From the NCBI GenBank assembly GCA_038501195.1, contig JBBPUQ010000009.1:3906001-3970000 (forward strand): 64,000 nucleotides of DNA, in the 5' to 3' direction. Under the pieces are notes generated by a model. That model did not search any database. It saw nothing but the letters and a program-made list of their open reading frames with translations, and had not been told where the DNA came from. This DNA comes from Nemania diffusa (taxonomy: Eukaryota > Ascomycota > Sordariomycetes > Xylariales > Xylariaceae). The position numbers and the translations under genes are program-made. Of the stretch, positions 33,220 to 46,676 are shown piece after piece (position 1 is the stretch's first letter; the number at the start of each line of letters is the position of its first letter).

Positions 33220-36200
33220 TTAATTAATAGTTATAAAATATATTATAAATTAATAAAAATAAAAATAAAGCTAGTTTAAAGTTTAATTAAGTTTGATAAA
33301 TCTTTGTATTATATTTTGAAATTTTTGTTTTATATAAATTAAATAATTTTTATATAATAAAGTTTAAAATAAAAAATTAAGTTTAATTATTATATTAAAA
33401 TATATTTTATAATATTATAAAATTTTAAATATAAAAAATAATATTAAAAGTAATAATATATAATTATATTAAACTATTTGTTATATAATAACTAAATAAT
33501 AAAACTTTTTTATTTTTTATTTATATTTTTAATTATTATAATATTAAAATAGTTATATAATAAAAAAAAACTTTTTATTATATATAATAACAATAACTAA
33601 TATAATAAAATCGCTTTTAATTATAAACTTTTAAAACGTTATATATAAAAATATATTAATATTTAATTATAAAATTAAAAGTTTAATATTATAACAGCAA
33701 TATTAATTATATTTAATATTTAAATAGTTTATTATATTATTAAATATAAATATTTAAATTTAACTAGTTAATTATTATAAAAGTTGTATATTAAAAACTT
33801 TAAATATTAAATATATAAAATATAAAATCGAAAAAATAAATTAGTTTAATAAAAATTGCTTAATATTTTAAAACAAAAAAATATATAATATAATAGCAAT
33901 AATAGTATAAAATAACAAATAAAACTTATATAAATTATATAAAACTAATATTTATTTAATAATAATAAGCAAATTTTTTTTTTAACTATTTAATTAATTT
34001 TATTACTTTTTATATAAATATTTAATTTATTAACTTTAAATTAATAATTTTATATAACTATAAATAATATAAGTATATTTTAATTAAAACTAATATAGCT
34101 AAAATTAATTTTAAATATATATTTTTAAATATTTATAAAAAAAAACAATAAATTGTTTATATAATTAATTATTAAATATAAATATATTTTCGACTTTATA
34201 TATTAATATATAATAATTATTAATTATAAGTTAAATTTTTAACTAGTTTATAAATATTTTGTAATATATTACTTTTTATATATTTTTAAATAATAGTTTT
34301 ATATTTATATAATATTTAATTTAATAATATTAGATATATTTTTTAAGTTATTTTCGATTTAAAATATATAAAATAAAATAATTTTATTAAAAAAGTATAT
34401 TATTTTTTAAAAAATATAAAAAAAAAAAAAAAACTATTTTAATAAATTATATAATTTATTATATAATAAAATATAATTATTTATTAATATATATTAATAA
34501 CTTAAAATAATAAAAAACTAATATTATATTATTTTTTTAATAATATTAAAAAATTATATAAAAAACTTTTATATATATAATATTAAACTAAAAAAAATAT
34601 AAAATAAAATTTATTGTATAATAAATATTTATTTTAATATTAATATAAACTATAGCTAATACTGAACTAATTAAATTAATATTATTTTTATATAAATTAA
34701 AAAAAAAAACTCCGATTTATTTATTTATAATATATTTAATGTTATAATTACAAAGTTTATAAAAATATAGCAAGCTTTTAATATAAGTTATTAAAATAAA
34801 ATTTAATTTAATATAACTATTATATAAATATATTAAAATATATTAAAACTAGCAATAGTTTTAATATTTTAAAAACTTATATATAAAAATTTTTTTGCTA
34901 ATTTATAAATTTACTTTTAAATAACAAATAAATAATATATATTTTATTAATTAAAAATATTATTAAAACAATTATATAAAAAATTTTCAATTTAAAAATA
35001 TATAAAAATTTTTAAATCTATTTAATATTCAATAAAACTTTATATAACTAAAAAAACAACTTATTTAAAACTTTTATATAAACAAAAAATGTTTTATATA
35101 TAAAAATCTAAATTATTAATTAATTAATTATATATTTTAAAAAAAAACTTATATTAAAAATATATATTTTAATTTATATAAAACAATTTTTAATTATATA
35201 TTAATGTTTAATTAGTTTTTAATATATTTTATAAAATATAAAAAGTATATTAAATTAAAATTAAACAAAAATAACTAAAAAATTAATAAAAAACAAAAAA
35301 ATTAATCGATTTAATTTTTTATAAATAATATATTTATATATTATATAATAAATAAAAATATTTAAAATTAAAATATTACTATTTTATTTAACTAGTTTAT
35401 ATTAAATAATTAATATTATATAAAATATTAAAATAAACTATAAAATATAAATGCTTTTAATTATTTAATAGTAAAAAAAGTATAATTAAAAACTTATTTT
35501 TAAATATATTTTTATATAAAAATAAACTAAATATTAAAAATAGTATATATTTACTTTAATAGTAGCTATATAATTATTACAATTAATATTATATAAATAA
35601 AAAATATATTAAATATAATAACTTATTATATTTTTAATATAGTAATACTATTTTTATTTTTTTTTAAAAAATGTTAATTGTTTAAAAGTATATTTTAATA
35701 ATATAAAAAATTTAATTGTATAATATAATAAAAAAACTATTTTTATTATATATAAATAAAAATATTTATTTTTTAATATAAGTTTATAAAAAGTTAATAT
35801 ATATTTTATAAAAATAAAACTTTAATAGTTATATTGCTGTTTTAAATATTTTTGTATAAAATGTTTATATAAAATATTTAATTATATAAAATATAATATA
35901 AATTATTTAATTTTAAAAAAGATTTAAAAGTTTTGTTATTATTGTTAATTATATAATTAAATATTTTAATGTTTTAAGTTTTTAATTAAAAACAATTATA
36001 ATTTTAATTATAAAGTAATAATTAATACTATATAAATAAACAATAAATAAGTTTTTTATATTATTAATATTATAATATTTTTTTAAGTAGCAATATTTTT
36101 AAAATTTATATTTATATATAATATATAAAAAATATTATATAAATGTTAAATTAATATATATTAAAAATTATTAAATTATATTGTTTATAATTTAAATATT

Positions 36201-38573
36201 AATTTTTTATTTAAAAAATTTTAAAACTATATATAAATAATAAATATATAATATTATATAATGTTTATTAAAGCTTTTTAAATAATAAACAAAATAAAAA
36301 AAACATATAAATTATTTTAATATATATATAATATTTTTAAAATAAAAATAAACTATTATATAAAACAAAAGTTAATTTTATAAATAATAATTAAAACTTT
36401 AAATAATATTACAAAACTAAACAGTTTTATATTTATGTTATTAGTTTTTAATATTTACTTAAAAGTTAATTAAAACTTACTTTTATTACTAAATATTATA
36501 TAAAAAGTTAAAATAAAAAAAAAACAATAAAAATATTATATAAAAAATATATAAAAGTTAAAATTAATTATATAATTAATAAATATAATAGTTTAGCTAT
36601 ATATAATATATTTTTACTACTTTTAAAAAGTGAAATATTTATATAAAAAAAAAAACAAAACTAAAATAAACTATATAAAATTTAATCGATTAAAAAATCA
36701 GATATTATTGTTGATTTAATAAATAGCTTAATATATTTTTAATATATATAAATAAAACTTTATTACTATATAAAAAAAACATACTTACTAAAAAATTAAA
36801 AAATAGATTTAATAAAAGTTTAATATTTTTAAATTTTTATTATATAAAAAAAACGCAATAAATTGAAAAAAAATATAAATATATATATAATTTTTATATA
36901 ATAAACTAGCTATAGTTTTTTTATAGCAAAAAAAATAAAAAGTATATATATTAGCAGTAAAGCTATAAAAAAACAATATAATTAATATATTTAAAGCGCT
37001 ATTTAAAAAATTAAACATTATTAAAATTAATAACTTTGTTATATAAAAAATATTTTAGTTTATTAAATATAATTAAATAAAATATAAAAATATTTAAATT
37101 TTTAAGTTTTATTTTATAAAAAAAATTAAAAAGAAAATAATTAAACTGTATAAAAAGTTTAAACTTATTATATAAAAATATAACAATTTTAAAAAAAAAT
37201 CAATATTTATTTAATTTTTAATTATTTAATAAATAAACTAAAAATTATTGCTTATATTTAAACTTTTATTAATTTATAACTATAATGTTTTAAATAAACT
37301 TTAAAATATTATATAAATATATATATAGTTAAAAAATAAACTAGTAAAAAAAATCTTTATATAACTATTAATTAAACTAAAATTTAAATATTTTAAAAAT
37401 ATTATTTTAAAAATTATATAACTATTATATAAACTAACTAAATTAAAACTGTATTAGTTTAAAATATACTATTAATATTATTATAAAAAACTTAATATAT
37501 TTATATTTATATATAACTTATATTTTTTATATATAATAAAATAAACTAATAACTTTAATATTATAAATTTATAAATAAACAATATATTTAGTTTTATTAT
37601 ATTAAATTTTTTAGCAAAAAAAAAATATAAACTATAATAAATTAATTTTTATATAAAGTTAAAAAAAATATTTTAATTAAACTATTTAATTAAATTTAAT
37701 AGTAAACAAGTTATTTTATTATATAAAAATAATATAATTTTAACTTAAAAAAATTAAAATAATTAACTAGCTTTAATTAATTATTATATAAAAAAAGCTG
37801 TTTAAAAATATATTTTATAATATATACAAAAAATATATATTAGTAGTATATATTAACTAAAAACTGTATATAATTTATTAATAGCTATATAAATAATTAA
37901 CTTTTAATTAAACAATATTAAAAATTTAAATTAAAAGATTTAATAGTAAATAAATAACTTTAATTATAAATTAACTTTTATATTATTAAATTTAAATTAT
38001 ATAAAATTGTTTATATTTATTAACAAATTATTTACAAATAATATAAATATAACTTTATAACTTAGATTTATTATTATATTAATAATAAAATAATATATAA
38101 AAAATAATTTAAGTTTTAAAATTATTAGTAATACTATATATTAAAATTTAAATAAATATAAAAAAGTTATTTATAATATATTTATAAATAAATTATATAA
38201 TATAGTTAATAGTTTTAATAATATAATCGTTTTATATATAACACTTTAATAAATTTTAATTATATTAAAAATTATTTTAATTTTAGTAGTTTTATATTTA
38301 AACTTAAAATTTCTATATAATTATTTAATTAAGTTTAAAATAACATAAAAAAAATAGCTTATAATTAATATTATATTATTTTATAAATTATATAAAAAAA
38401 AAAAAATCTTTAAAGTATAATAAATAAACAGCGTTAATAATTTTATTAATATATTTATAAAACAAAAATTAAACTAAATATTTAAAACTTTAATATTTAT
38501 TAATAAGTTTATTATATAAATTAAAGTATTAGTAAATAAAATAAAAACAAATATATAATAAAAAAACAACTGT

Positions 38574-38965
38574 TGTATAAAAACTATTTTTTTTTTATAT
38601 AAAAAAGTATATATTTAAAATATTATAAAAAATCTACTTTTAATAAACAAGTTTTAATAATATAATAATAATATATATAACTTTTTTTGTATGTTTTAAG
38701 TTCAATTTTTAGTTAAAATATATATTTAAAATAAGTTATTATAAGCAGTATATTTTAAATATAGTTTTTTTTTATATAATATTTTATTTTTGTATAATAT
38801 AAAACGACTTTTGTATAAAAGCTGCTTTTTTTTTTGTATAAAAAAGTATATATTTAAATATTATAAAAAACTTATTTTTAATAAACAAGTTTTAATAATG
38901 TAATAATAATATATATAGCATTTATTATATATTTTAAGTTTAATTTTTAGCTAAAGTATATATAG
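38574..38965. repeat. Tandem duplication, period about 238 bases
   Basis: The segment beginning TGTATAAAA at 38574 recurs at 38812: poly-T, then AAAAAAGTATATATTTAAA, AATAAACAAGTTTTAATAAT, TTTTAAGTT(C/T)AATTTTTAG. Inside the LTR element. Confidence 0.7.
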
Positions 38966-39059
38966 CTTTAAGTTTATATTAATTATAGATTTAAAGCTAT
39001 ATTGATTTTTCTTTTTTTTTTTTTGTTATATATATTTAAAACTATTTATATATAATATA

Positions 39060-39290
39060 GCTTTACTTTATGTTAATAGCTATATATATATACAATATAT
39101 TTTTATTTTATATTAATAGCTATATATATATATAATATATTTTTATTATATATTAATAGCTATATATATATACAATATATATTTACTATATATTAATTAA
39201 TATATATATATATAATATATATTTACTATATATTAACTAATATATATATATATAATATATTTTTATTTTAAGTTAATTAATAAATATATA
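39060..39290. repeat. Minisatellite, 40-base period, about six copies
   Basis: A unit of TATTAATAGC, TATATATATA and TACAATATATTTTTATTT repeats every 40 bases (for example 39081, 39121, 39161), decaying towards the 3' side. Inside the LTR element. Confidence 0.75.
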
Positions 39291-39489
39291 TATAACAAAC
39301 TTTTATATTTAAAAAAAAGTTAAAAAATATATATATATTTAACAATTTATATACAATATAAAACATTTTAATATATATATATATAAAAAACATTTATATA
39401 ATATATATAAAAAAAATATTATTAAAAAGAACTAAAAAATTAAATTTGTTATTTTTTAACTATTATATAAAAAACAAAACAAAACTAAA

Positions 39490-39525
<36 letters not shown>

Positions 39526-40097
39526 GTTATATTAAAAACAACAAATGCTATATAAACATTAAATATATACGCTATATACACTTTTTTAAAAGCTAAAAAT
39601 TTAATAATATTTAATAAACAATATGCTAATATAGTACTAATAACTATTTTAAAAGCTATTAATATAAAGCGATATAATTAAATTTTAACTTTAAACTAAA
39701 AAGGCTTAAAAATATTTCTTTTAATATATAAGCTTTGTTTAAATATTTATAAAAATATTTAAAGTTAATATTTAGAAAAAAATATCAATAAAAAAAACAG
39801 TACAAATAACGCTTTTTTTAGCTTATTATATAATTAAATATATTAGCTAAAAATATATAAAAAAATTTATTTATATAAAAGTAAATATATATTTATATAA
39901 AGCAACTATATAAAAATTTAACAAGTTTAACTTTTAATTAAAAAGTTATATATTTTTACTGTACTATTATTTTCAGTTTAAACAAAGTTTTAAAACTATA
40001 ATATATTGTTTAAAAAAACAAGCATAAAACAAAAGCAAACAGCAGTTATTATACTATTGCTGCTATTACTATATAAAATATATATATAAATAAATAA

Positions 40098-40144
<47 letters not shown>

Positions 40145-40708
40145 ATATATATATATAAATAAATAAATAAATAAACAAGTAAACAAATATATAAAAAAAA
40201 AACAAAAAAAAAAAAACAAAAACAAACAAAAACTAGCTAAATATTTATACTTAAAATTTTATGCTATATAAGCTAATATTTTAACTAATATTGTTTATTT
40301 TTTTTATATAATATTTAATACTTTTTTTTTTTTATATAGCAGTTATTTATTAAATAAACAAATTAATAAATAACTATTAATTAATTAACTATATAAAACT
40401 TACTAAATTAACTATTAATAATTTATTATAAACTTTATTGCTATATAAAAAAGTTATTTTTAATAAACTAATTATAACTAACAATTTAATAAATAATAAC
40501 TTATTATTTTAATTAATTAAAAATATTATATAATATATAAACTAAATTAATATAGCAAACAATTAAACTATATTATTTATATTTAACTATAAAACAATTA
40601 ATTTATTATATAATAAAACTAAGTTATTACAAAATATATTACTTTTTTGTTTTTTATTTTTTTGCTTTTATATAACATTTAATTATAACTAAAAAAAAAA
40701 AAAGCTAG

Positions 40709-40974
40709 TATTAAAATATTAGTATTAATTATAACTATATATTATAGTTTATATAATATAATATTTATATTACAGTTATATAAATAAATATATAGTTATA
40801 TAAACAAATATTTACTTTATATACTAGCAGAAATTTTATTTACAATAAAATCTCTAGCTATATAAAGGAATTTTTTTTAAAATTAATTATTAATATAAAC
40901 ATAATACAATTAATTTTATATTTTGTTTATATATAATTTATATATATTATTATATATATATAGCTTATTTAACA
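40709..40974. repeat. Right LTR (266 bases)
   Basis: Partner of 32954-33219; it preserves the terminal AACA that has become AATA in the left copy. Confidence 0.85.
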
Positions 40975-41869
40975 GTATTAATTAAAACAAATTAATTAAA
41001 TTAATAATTTAATAAAATTTTTTAAAATAAATATAAATAAATAATTAAAAATATATTAGTTTTAAATATATTAATTATTTTAATATAAATTAAAAAATAA
41101 ATAATATTATTAATAAAAAAATAAAAATATAATTATAAAAATAATAAAAAAGTTTAAAAAAAAAGTTTTTTATTAATTAAAATTAATTTTATAAAAAAAT
41201 TTATATAAAAATAAATAATTATTAAATTAAAAAAAAATTAAATTTTAAAATAATATTTATATAGTTTAAATTATAATATATATAATATTAAAAATAAAAA
41301 AAAAAATAAAAAAAGTAAAAAAATATTAAAAACAATATTAATTAAAAAAATTAATATATTTTTAATTATAATATTAAAAAAAAAAACAATATTATTATAA
41401 AAATAATATTATTAAATAGTTTTAATTATATTAAATATAAATTTAATAATAATTTAATATTATATATAAAATATATAAAGTTATAACTAATTAAAAATTA
41501 AAAATTAAAAATAATTTATAATAAAAAAAAAATTAATTAATTTAAAAAACTATAATTAAATTAATATTAATTAAATAAATAAATAAATATATAAATTTAT
41601 TAAATAAAAAAAAGTTTTTATTAATTAATTAATATAAATTTTAAAATAAACTATTATTTAAATAAAAAAATATTATAAAATATATTTTTTAAATAATTTT
41701 TTTTTATTAAAAAAATAATAAAAAAAAATCAAAAAAAAAAAAATATTTAAAAATAACTAATAAATATAAATAAAATAAAAAATATTTAATTTGTTTATAA
41801 ATAACTTTAAACTTTTTATTTGTGCTTTAGTTAATCAAGTTATCTGTCAAGCAGTCAAAGTATTGTTTT

Positions 41870-43169
41870 ACCTGTGGGGAGCGCTGCCTCAGGTTCGATA
41901 GGCTCTGTTGCTATCTGCTTCTGTTCAAGCGGTACGCTATCCTCTGTGGTTCTTTGCTGGTGCTGCGGTTCGTAGTCTTCATCCTCATCGTTTCCTACTA
42001 TAAATGTGTCTGCGCTCGTCTGTTTCTCATTGCTTATCGTAGTTGTAGAAATAGAGTCCTCGATATGACTCGGGTATTCGGTATGTAAAAACGGTGAGGC
42101 TGCTCTGCTAGCTACGTTTTGACTGGTGGCGTTACTGAAAATAGCTAGAAAAACGCACGTGCGAACGAAAAATGACGTAACAGCCCGGAATGGCGATCGG
42201 CCAAGGTAGCAAAGGCCCGAATAAGCGCCTCGTCAGGCTCTTCAATTACCGACTTCACAAGTCTTGTTCGGCGTATTTTCTTAGGTCGTTCCGTGTCTCT
42301 ATATTCTCGCATCGCAAATAGCCATATTATCCTCCGCCCTAGTTCGAATTGGGCATCCGGAGTCGCCTACCTAATAGAAAAAGTGCCATCAGGACTTTCG
42401 ATACTATATTCACCTCCATTTTTTCCCCCGGGTTAAAATGAAGCCTTTAAGCAGCTAGTAATAGTTGTTCTTTCCTTGCCCGTAGGCATGCCTAGGACAC
42501 ATCGAATACTGTTTGCGCACGCATGCAGATACCTAAGGTCCTTAAAAAGTGTATGGAAAGAAGGGACTAGATAATTGATCGACATCAGCTTGGTCTGAAT
42601 CGACTCGCGTTCTTGCGCGCTGAAGTTTTGAAAAGTCAGATCTTTCGAAAGTAGTCCTTGAAGCTTTCGTCTGTCAACACTTGAATATTGTGGGCAGGTT
42701 GAGTCCAGGGCCTGAACGGTTTCGGTATCGACCTTCTGCATCGCGGAAACATCTCCATGTAAGAGGCTGTTCCAGAAGCGGAAGACATGATTTAAGTAGC
42801 CCAGGAACTCCTTTTTCTTGTGGTAAGCACAATATCTGTCATCAGTGTTTCTCAGCTTACCTCGTCACATTTTGCACTGATCATTTGGTTGACTGTGGTT
42901 AACAACATTCCACGCCAGAGTCCAGGTGATGAAAAAGGATTTCGGCTCTGCCAATTCACTCAGTAGGCCAGTATTTCAACAGCAGAGATATCCAAAAGGT
43001 CATCAAACGCCTCTCGCAATAAGTTATGCTTGATTAGCTGCCTAATGCCTCTCTTTCTAGACTCTGTTAATTGAGACATGTACCGATCGGCAACATCGGT
43101 TTTTCCCTCTTTTTGGTATAATCGGACCTTCCGGTATGCTTCTCCATCATTGATGCCCTGGTCTGCCAT
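41870..43169 (-). pseudogene. DUF3723-type fungal protein, partial, with in-frame stops
   Basis: Minus-strand reading matches the fungal DUF3723 family: YMSQLTESRKRGI, LREAFDDLLDI, then PGLWRGMLLTTVNQMISAKCDE, an intron (GTAAGC to CACAAG), EFLGYLNHVFRFW, ALDSTCPQYSSVDRRKLQGL, NYLVPSFHTLFKDLRYLHACA, then GRRIIWLFAMREYRDTERPKK and ALIRAFATLADRHSG. Two stops interrupt it: a TGA at 42962-42960 between LLDI and PGLW (an unrecognised intron is possible), and a TAA at 42435-42433 after KASF, where a C-to-T change from CAA would restore F-x-PGGKNGG. The family's N-terminal part is missing. Function of DUF3723 is unknown; copies are often found in repeat-rich DNA. Confidence 0.6.
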
Positions 43170-43927
43170 GTATACACGCTTTCTACCGTTTTCTGAGTGC
43201 AGCTGTTAACCTTTGTTCCACCTATGTCAAAGAGCTCGATTTACGTTACGTACATATGTATTAACTGGTATCTCGCCTTAGCGGCCACCGCCAGAAATAG
43301 CCACGATACTTCGTACTAACGCCATTTCTATGAAATTCTAGCTCTAAAAGGGCATCCATCAACATAGACAGCAGAAATAGGACTTGAGCGCCAGAAACAA
43401 ACCGGGCACCCGCAAGCCATTTGTGGACATGCATAAGTCTGTATATTATTATGAACCAAGCCTCCGATCAATGTGAGCGGAGGATTAGCATTTATATAGA
43501 TAAAACATTATACTGTAAGCTAACCGCAGGCGTCCCGGACAGTGCCCTCACGGGCCACCTCACCACGCCACTTTTACGCGACACGGCGTATTTAAGCTCC
43601 GGAGCCAGCAAAGTTGAGACCAAACGGTTTAAGATTTATTGAGGAAAACTAGGGTGCTCAAGGACGAAGTTATGTGGCTACGCGAGAGCCTAGAAATTCG
43701 CACCGCAGGGCCTGATCTGCTGTGTCCAAACTGTACGTCTCCCTAAAACTGGTTCAAACCTTTGGGTTACATTAATGTATCCCCCAAATTGTGTATCTAA
43801 TCAAACAACATTACATGACTCAATAGATCGGTCATTTAATTCCGCTCCTCCAAGACCCTATTCTATGTATTACTGTGTGTCCTATGTGCTCTCCACAACC
43901 AATATAATATGCCAGTAAATCTTGTCC
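43170..43927. other. Intergenic, downstream of the terpene synthase
   Basis: No gene recognised. A 73-codon plus-strand frame at 43421-43642 shows no family resemblance. Confidence 0.5.
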
Positions 43928-46676
43928 TTAAGCTTCCATCTCTAAACGCTTCAGGGCCAGTCTCAGAAGCCAATTCCTCTCGCCCACCTTATCTTCATAT
44001 ACGGTCAGTGTCTCGGATACGGCGTTTTGTAGACCGATAGCCGTCTTCTTCGCAAACTCAAGTCCTCCGGAGGCTTTGATTGCGTCTACGGCGAGCTTCC
44101 TAACATCTGGAGAGAGATCGCAACATGTTTTCCGCTGTTGCAGAATGCTGAGAAGTCTCGCACGATGTGCTGACTCGGATCGAAGAGCGTAGATGAGGGG
44201 CAGAGATATTTTGCCCTCACCAATGTCATCCGCGAATCCCTTCTCCTGGGTGTACTGTGTCAAGAATAAGATTAGGAGGCTGCAAACGATGCCCTACTTA
44301 TAGGGTAAGAGAGGGTAGCGTACCTGCTGACAACTCAAGTTTTTAAAATCGTCGCGTGCTTGAAAGAAACGACCCGTAAGCTTCATCAAGAGATTCGCGT
44401 CTAGCTCTTTGTGCCTAGTAGCTTCGGAACGCATCAATTCAGCAAGAAGCATGAAGAGACTGCCAGTCTCTGTATCAATAGTTTTAGCATCAATTATGAT
44501 CAAGGTGAAGAGTGGGGTGACTTGCTGCCGTCGACCATGGTGAAGTACTCCTCTTCACTAGGTGTTGCAGTATGATGGGTCCAATAGAGATCTAACCCCT
44601 GACCGATATGTCCATCTATGATTCGCTCTATAATGATGCTTGTAGCCATAGGGGACAGTTCCTCTGCTGCCTTCAAAGCTTTGAAGAGCAGAAGGTTCGC
44701 CGAATTGATAGTTTGATTGACACCAAAGACAACATGGGCTGCGGGGAACCCACGTCTCATTGATGAGTTGTCCTGAATATCATCCAGCCTGTGATGAAAG
44801 TCAGCCAATATCCATTTCCGCCGGTAAATTCAAGCACATACATCAACGACGAACTGTGGAGAAGGCCGACGACGTTTCGAATGACTGTCAGTGAGTTTTC
44901 TGGAACATTGTACCAAGTCTCCAGCCCATCTATTACAGCATTTCTCACTCCTTTTGATGGCATCGTCTCAAGATACTTATAGGGCTCAAGGATCGTCTAG
45001 CTCACTGTTAGCTCCACCACAATGTCTGTTAGCTTGTCGATTTACTTACATCTTCATATTGGTGAAGTTGCCATATATTGGGCTTCACCGTGGTCTTCTT
45101 GAATGGTGAGTTTTCGCGACGAGTCGGCTGGAAATTTGGTTGCTCTTTATAATCGAGGTCCAAATATTTGCGATCTCTTAGTATAACGTCGATCTTGTTG
45201 CTAATATTCACGGCGTTTTCAGAAATCGGGCAGCCAAGACTATCGCTGATGCCAGATCGTGAAGAACTGGAGCACTCGCGTCGCAAAGCTGGATATGCAT
45301 CCTCAGCACCTGACTGATAGCGAGCAGTCGTCATACTCCAGGCGAAATTTCCTGCAGTCACAAGATCGAGTAACACCATCCACTGGGATGTCTTTTCTGT
45401 AGCAGCTCCGGAAGCCACAAAGTCATCTTTCGCCTTAATATAAAGATCTTCGCGGGCTATTATCTCTTTCCGGAGCATCTTCTTAGCCTCGGGAGCGTCG
45501 ATGGAATGCCATCTCATGAAGAGAAAAATGGCATTTGCTATGACACCCTTCCCCCCATTAGATTGATGATTCTCCCACTCTTTCTCCCATGAGAAATAAT
45601 CATTCACCAGGACCCATGCGTCATATGCCGCCGAAGTAATAGCAGATGTCTTCTCGATTTCATCGTCATCGAGGTGGAAATCCATCGAGAAGCATAAAAG
45701 ACTCATAGTCCAACTGAGAAGAAAGGTTAGTAGCCAGATACCATTGCAATTCAAGAGGTCGCAAAAGGTAACCTACGGACATCCTGCATCCACGACACGG
45801 AACTTGAGGTAGTCCTTCAGGACACTGAACTTCATGTCTCTGATCTGAACAAAGACGTCGGACATCTCCTTCCAAAGGCGGAGGGACTCTTGTGCTCTCT
45901 CCTTATCAACGTCCATGAGTTCCATGACCATCTTCGCTTGCAACTGTCGTCTTTTCACATGATCCTTCGATCCTGCAGCGCCCTTTTTATCTATAGTCAG
46001 GCCTTCCATGAGCTGTTGATTCGTCTCCGCTAGCTGTGACGTCAAGTTAGTTTAGTTGTTGAGCTGGGCCAAGTGTGCTTGCCTTAGATTCATCTTTGCT
46101 GGCAGAATACTCGATCACTTTTCCAGTTAAAAGTCAGCCAGGACAACACCAGCAAACTTTTCAAAAGCTCTTACCATCATCATGAATGTAGGCGTACTCA
46201 ACCATGTACGTTGTTAACGCAAGGCGGTCGGTTAGGGCCTCACAGGCACAGAGGGCAGTGAAGTTGCCGACGACGGGATTGATACATCCTACGGCATAAC
46301 TAGAGACGTCTTTATTGCGGTTTGCATCAGCCCGAGCGTCGTGACTTGATTGCAAAAAGTCAACCTGGCACTGCCATGCGCCTGCATCAGCGAGACGCAC
46401 ATCGCGGTGGATACGTGGGGTGAATCGACAGAAGTAATCTTCTCCCTCGTAAACCTGCCGTGGAAGTGGAAGGGAATTGCGAATGAATGAGGCACCCTTC
46501 ATGACTGGAATATTGGTGGTGCGTGTTATATAGAGGAATGCAGAACCGGAAGCGAGAGGAACGTCTTTCGGAGTGAAAAGGCGAAGTTTGCTAGGAGCCA
46601 AGTAAAGGTTAAGCGCGATCGCTCCACAAATAATAACACAAAATACTTCTTTTGAAAATCGTAATTCAGAAACCAT
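43928..46676 (-). CDS. Bifunctional chimeric terpene synthase (terpene cyclase plus prenyltransferase)
   Basis: Eight exons: 46676-46175, 46117-46083, 46033-45777, 45713-45050, 44996-44842, 44788-44526, 44469-44324, 44254-43928; all phases agree, giving 782 residues. The N-terminal class I cyclase has DDVIE (166-170), [19 protein letters not shown] and the NSE-type motif NDYFSWEKE (302-310). The C-terminal prenyltransferase has [13 protein letters not shown] (492-504), the first aspartate motif DDIQD (540-544), MVDGKTGSLF and the second motif DDIGEGK (683-689). This is the architecture of fusicoccadiene and ophiobolin F synthases, which build GGPP or GFPP and cyclise it to a di- or sesterterpene. 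Every catalytic motif is present and no lesion was found. Introns 2 and 6 use GC donors. The first 58 residues include a hydrophobic stretch unusual for this cytosolic family; an alternative start is Met59 (46502). The product cannot be predicted. Confidence 0.92.

Larger units (their letters stand above)
32954..40974. mobile_element. Degraded LTR retrotransposon, 8.0 kb
   Basis: Two direct repeats of the same length (266 bases) bound the element. The left LTR starts TGTTGAAATAC and the right LTR ends TTTAACA, the classical TG...CA ends; the partner ends read TATTAAAATAT and TTTAATA, as C/T and G/A changes would produce. Flanking bases are ATATT (32949-32953) and GTATT (40975-40979), a 5-base target duplication with one G-to-A difference. 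An A-rich, G-ended tract (40691-40704) just before the right LTR fits a polypurine tract. No reading frames survive. Size and LTR length would suit a Ty3/gypsy or copia element; which one cannot be told. Confidence 0.8.
30147..41840. other. AT-only block (RIP-type isochore)
   Basis: About 11.7 kb almost entirely of A and T, without any credible gene. The few remaining G and C are often in AGT/ACT contexts. It contains the degraded LTR element at 32954-40974 and tandem arrays described separately. The parts 30147-32953 and 40980-41840 show no structure I can name; they are presumably older repeats. Confidence 0.85.

Noticed and set aside
36809..37018. 69-codon minus-strand frame in the AT block
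   Set aside because: Same composition artefact; it lies inside the LTR element with no motif.
39060..39290. CRISPR-like array
   Set aside because: The 40-base units are contiguous and A/T-only with no unique spacers, in a eukaryotic retroelement; it is a minisatellite.
41885..41905. GGTTCGATAG as a tRNA B box
   Set aside because: No matching A box or cloverleaf nearby, and it lies in the DUF3723 coding relic.
42681..42902. 73-codon plus-strand frame
   Set aside because: Antisense of the DUF3723 relic.
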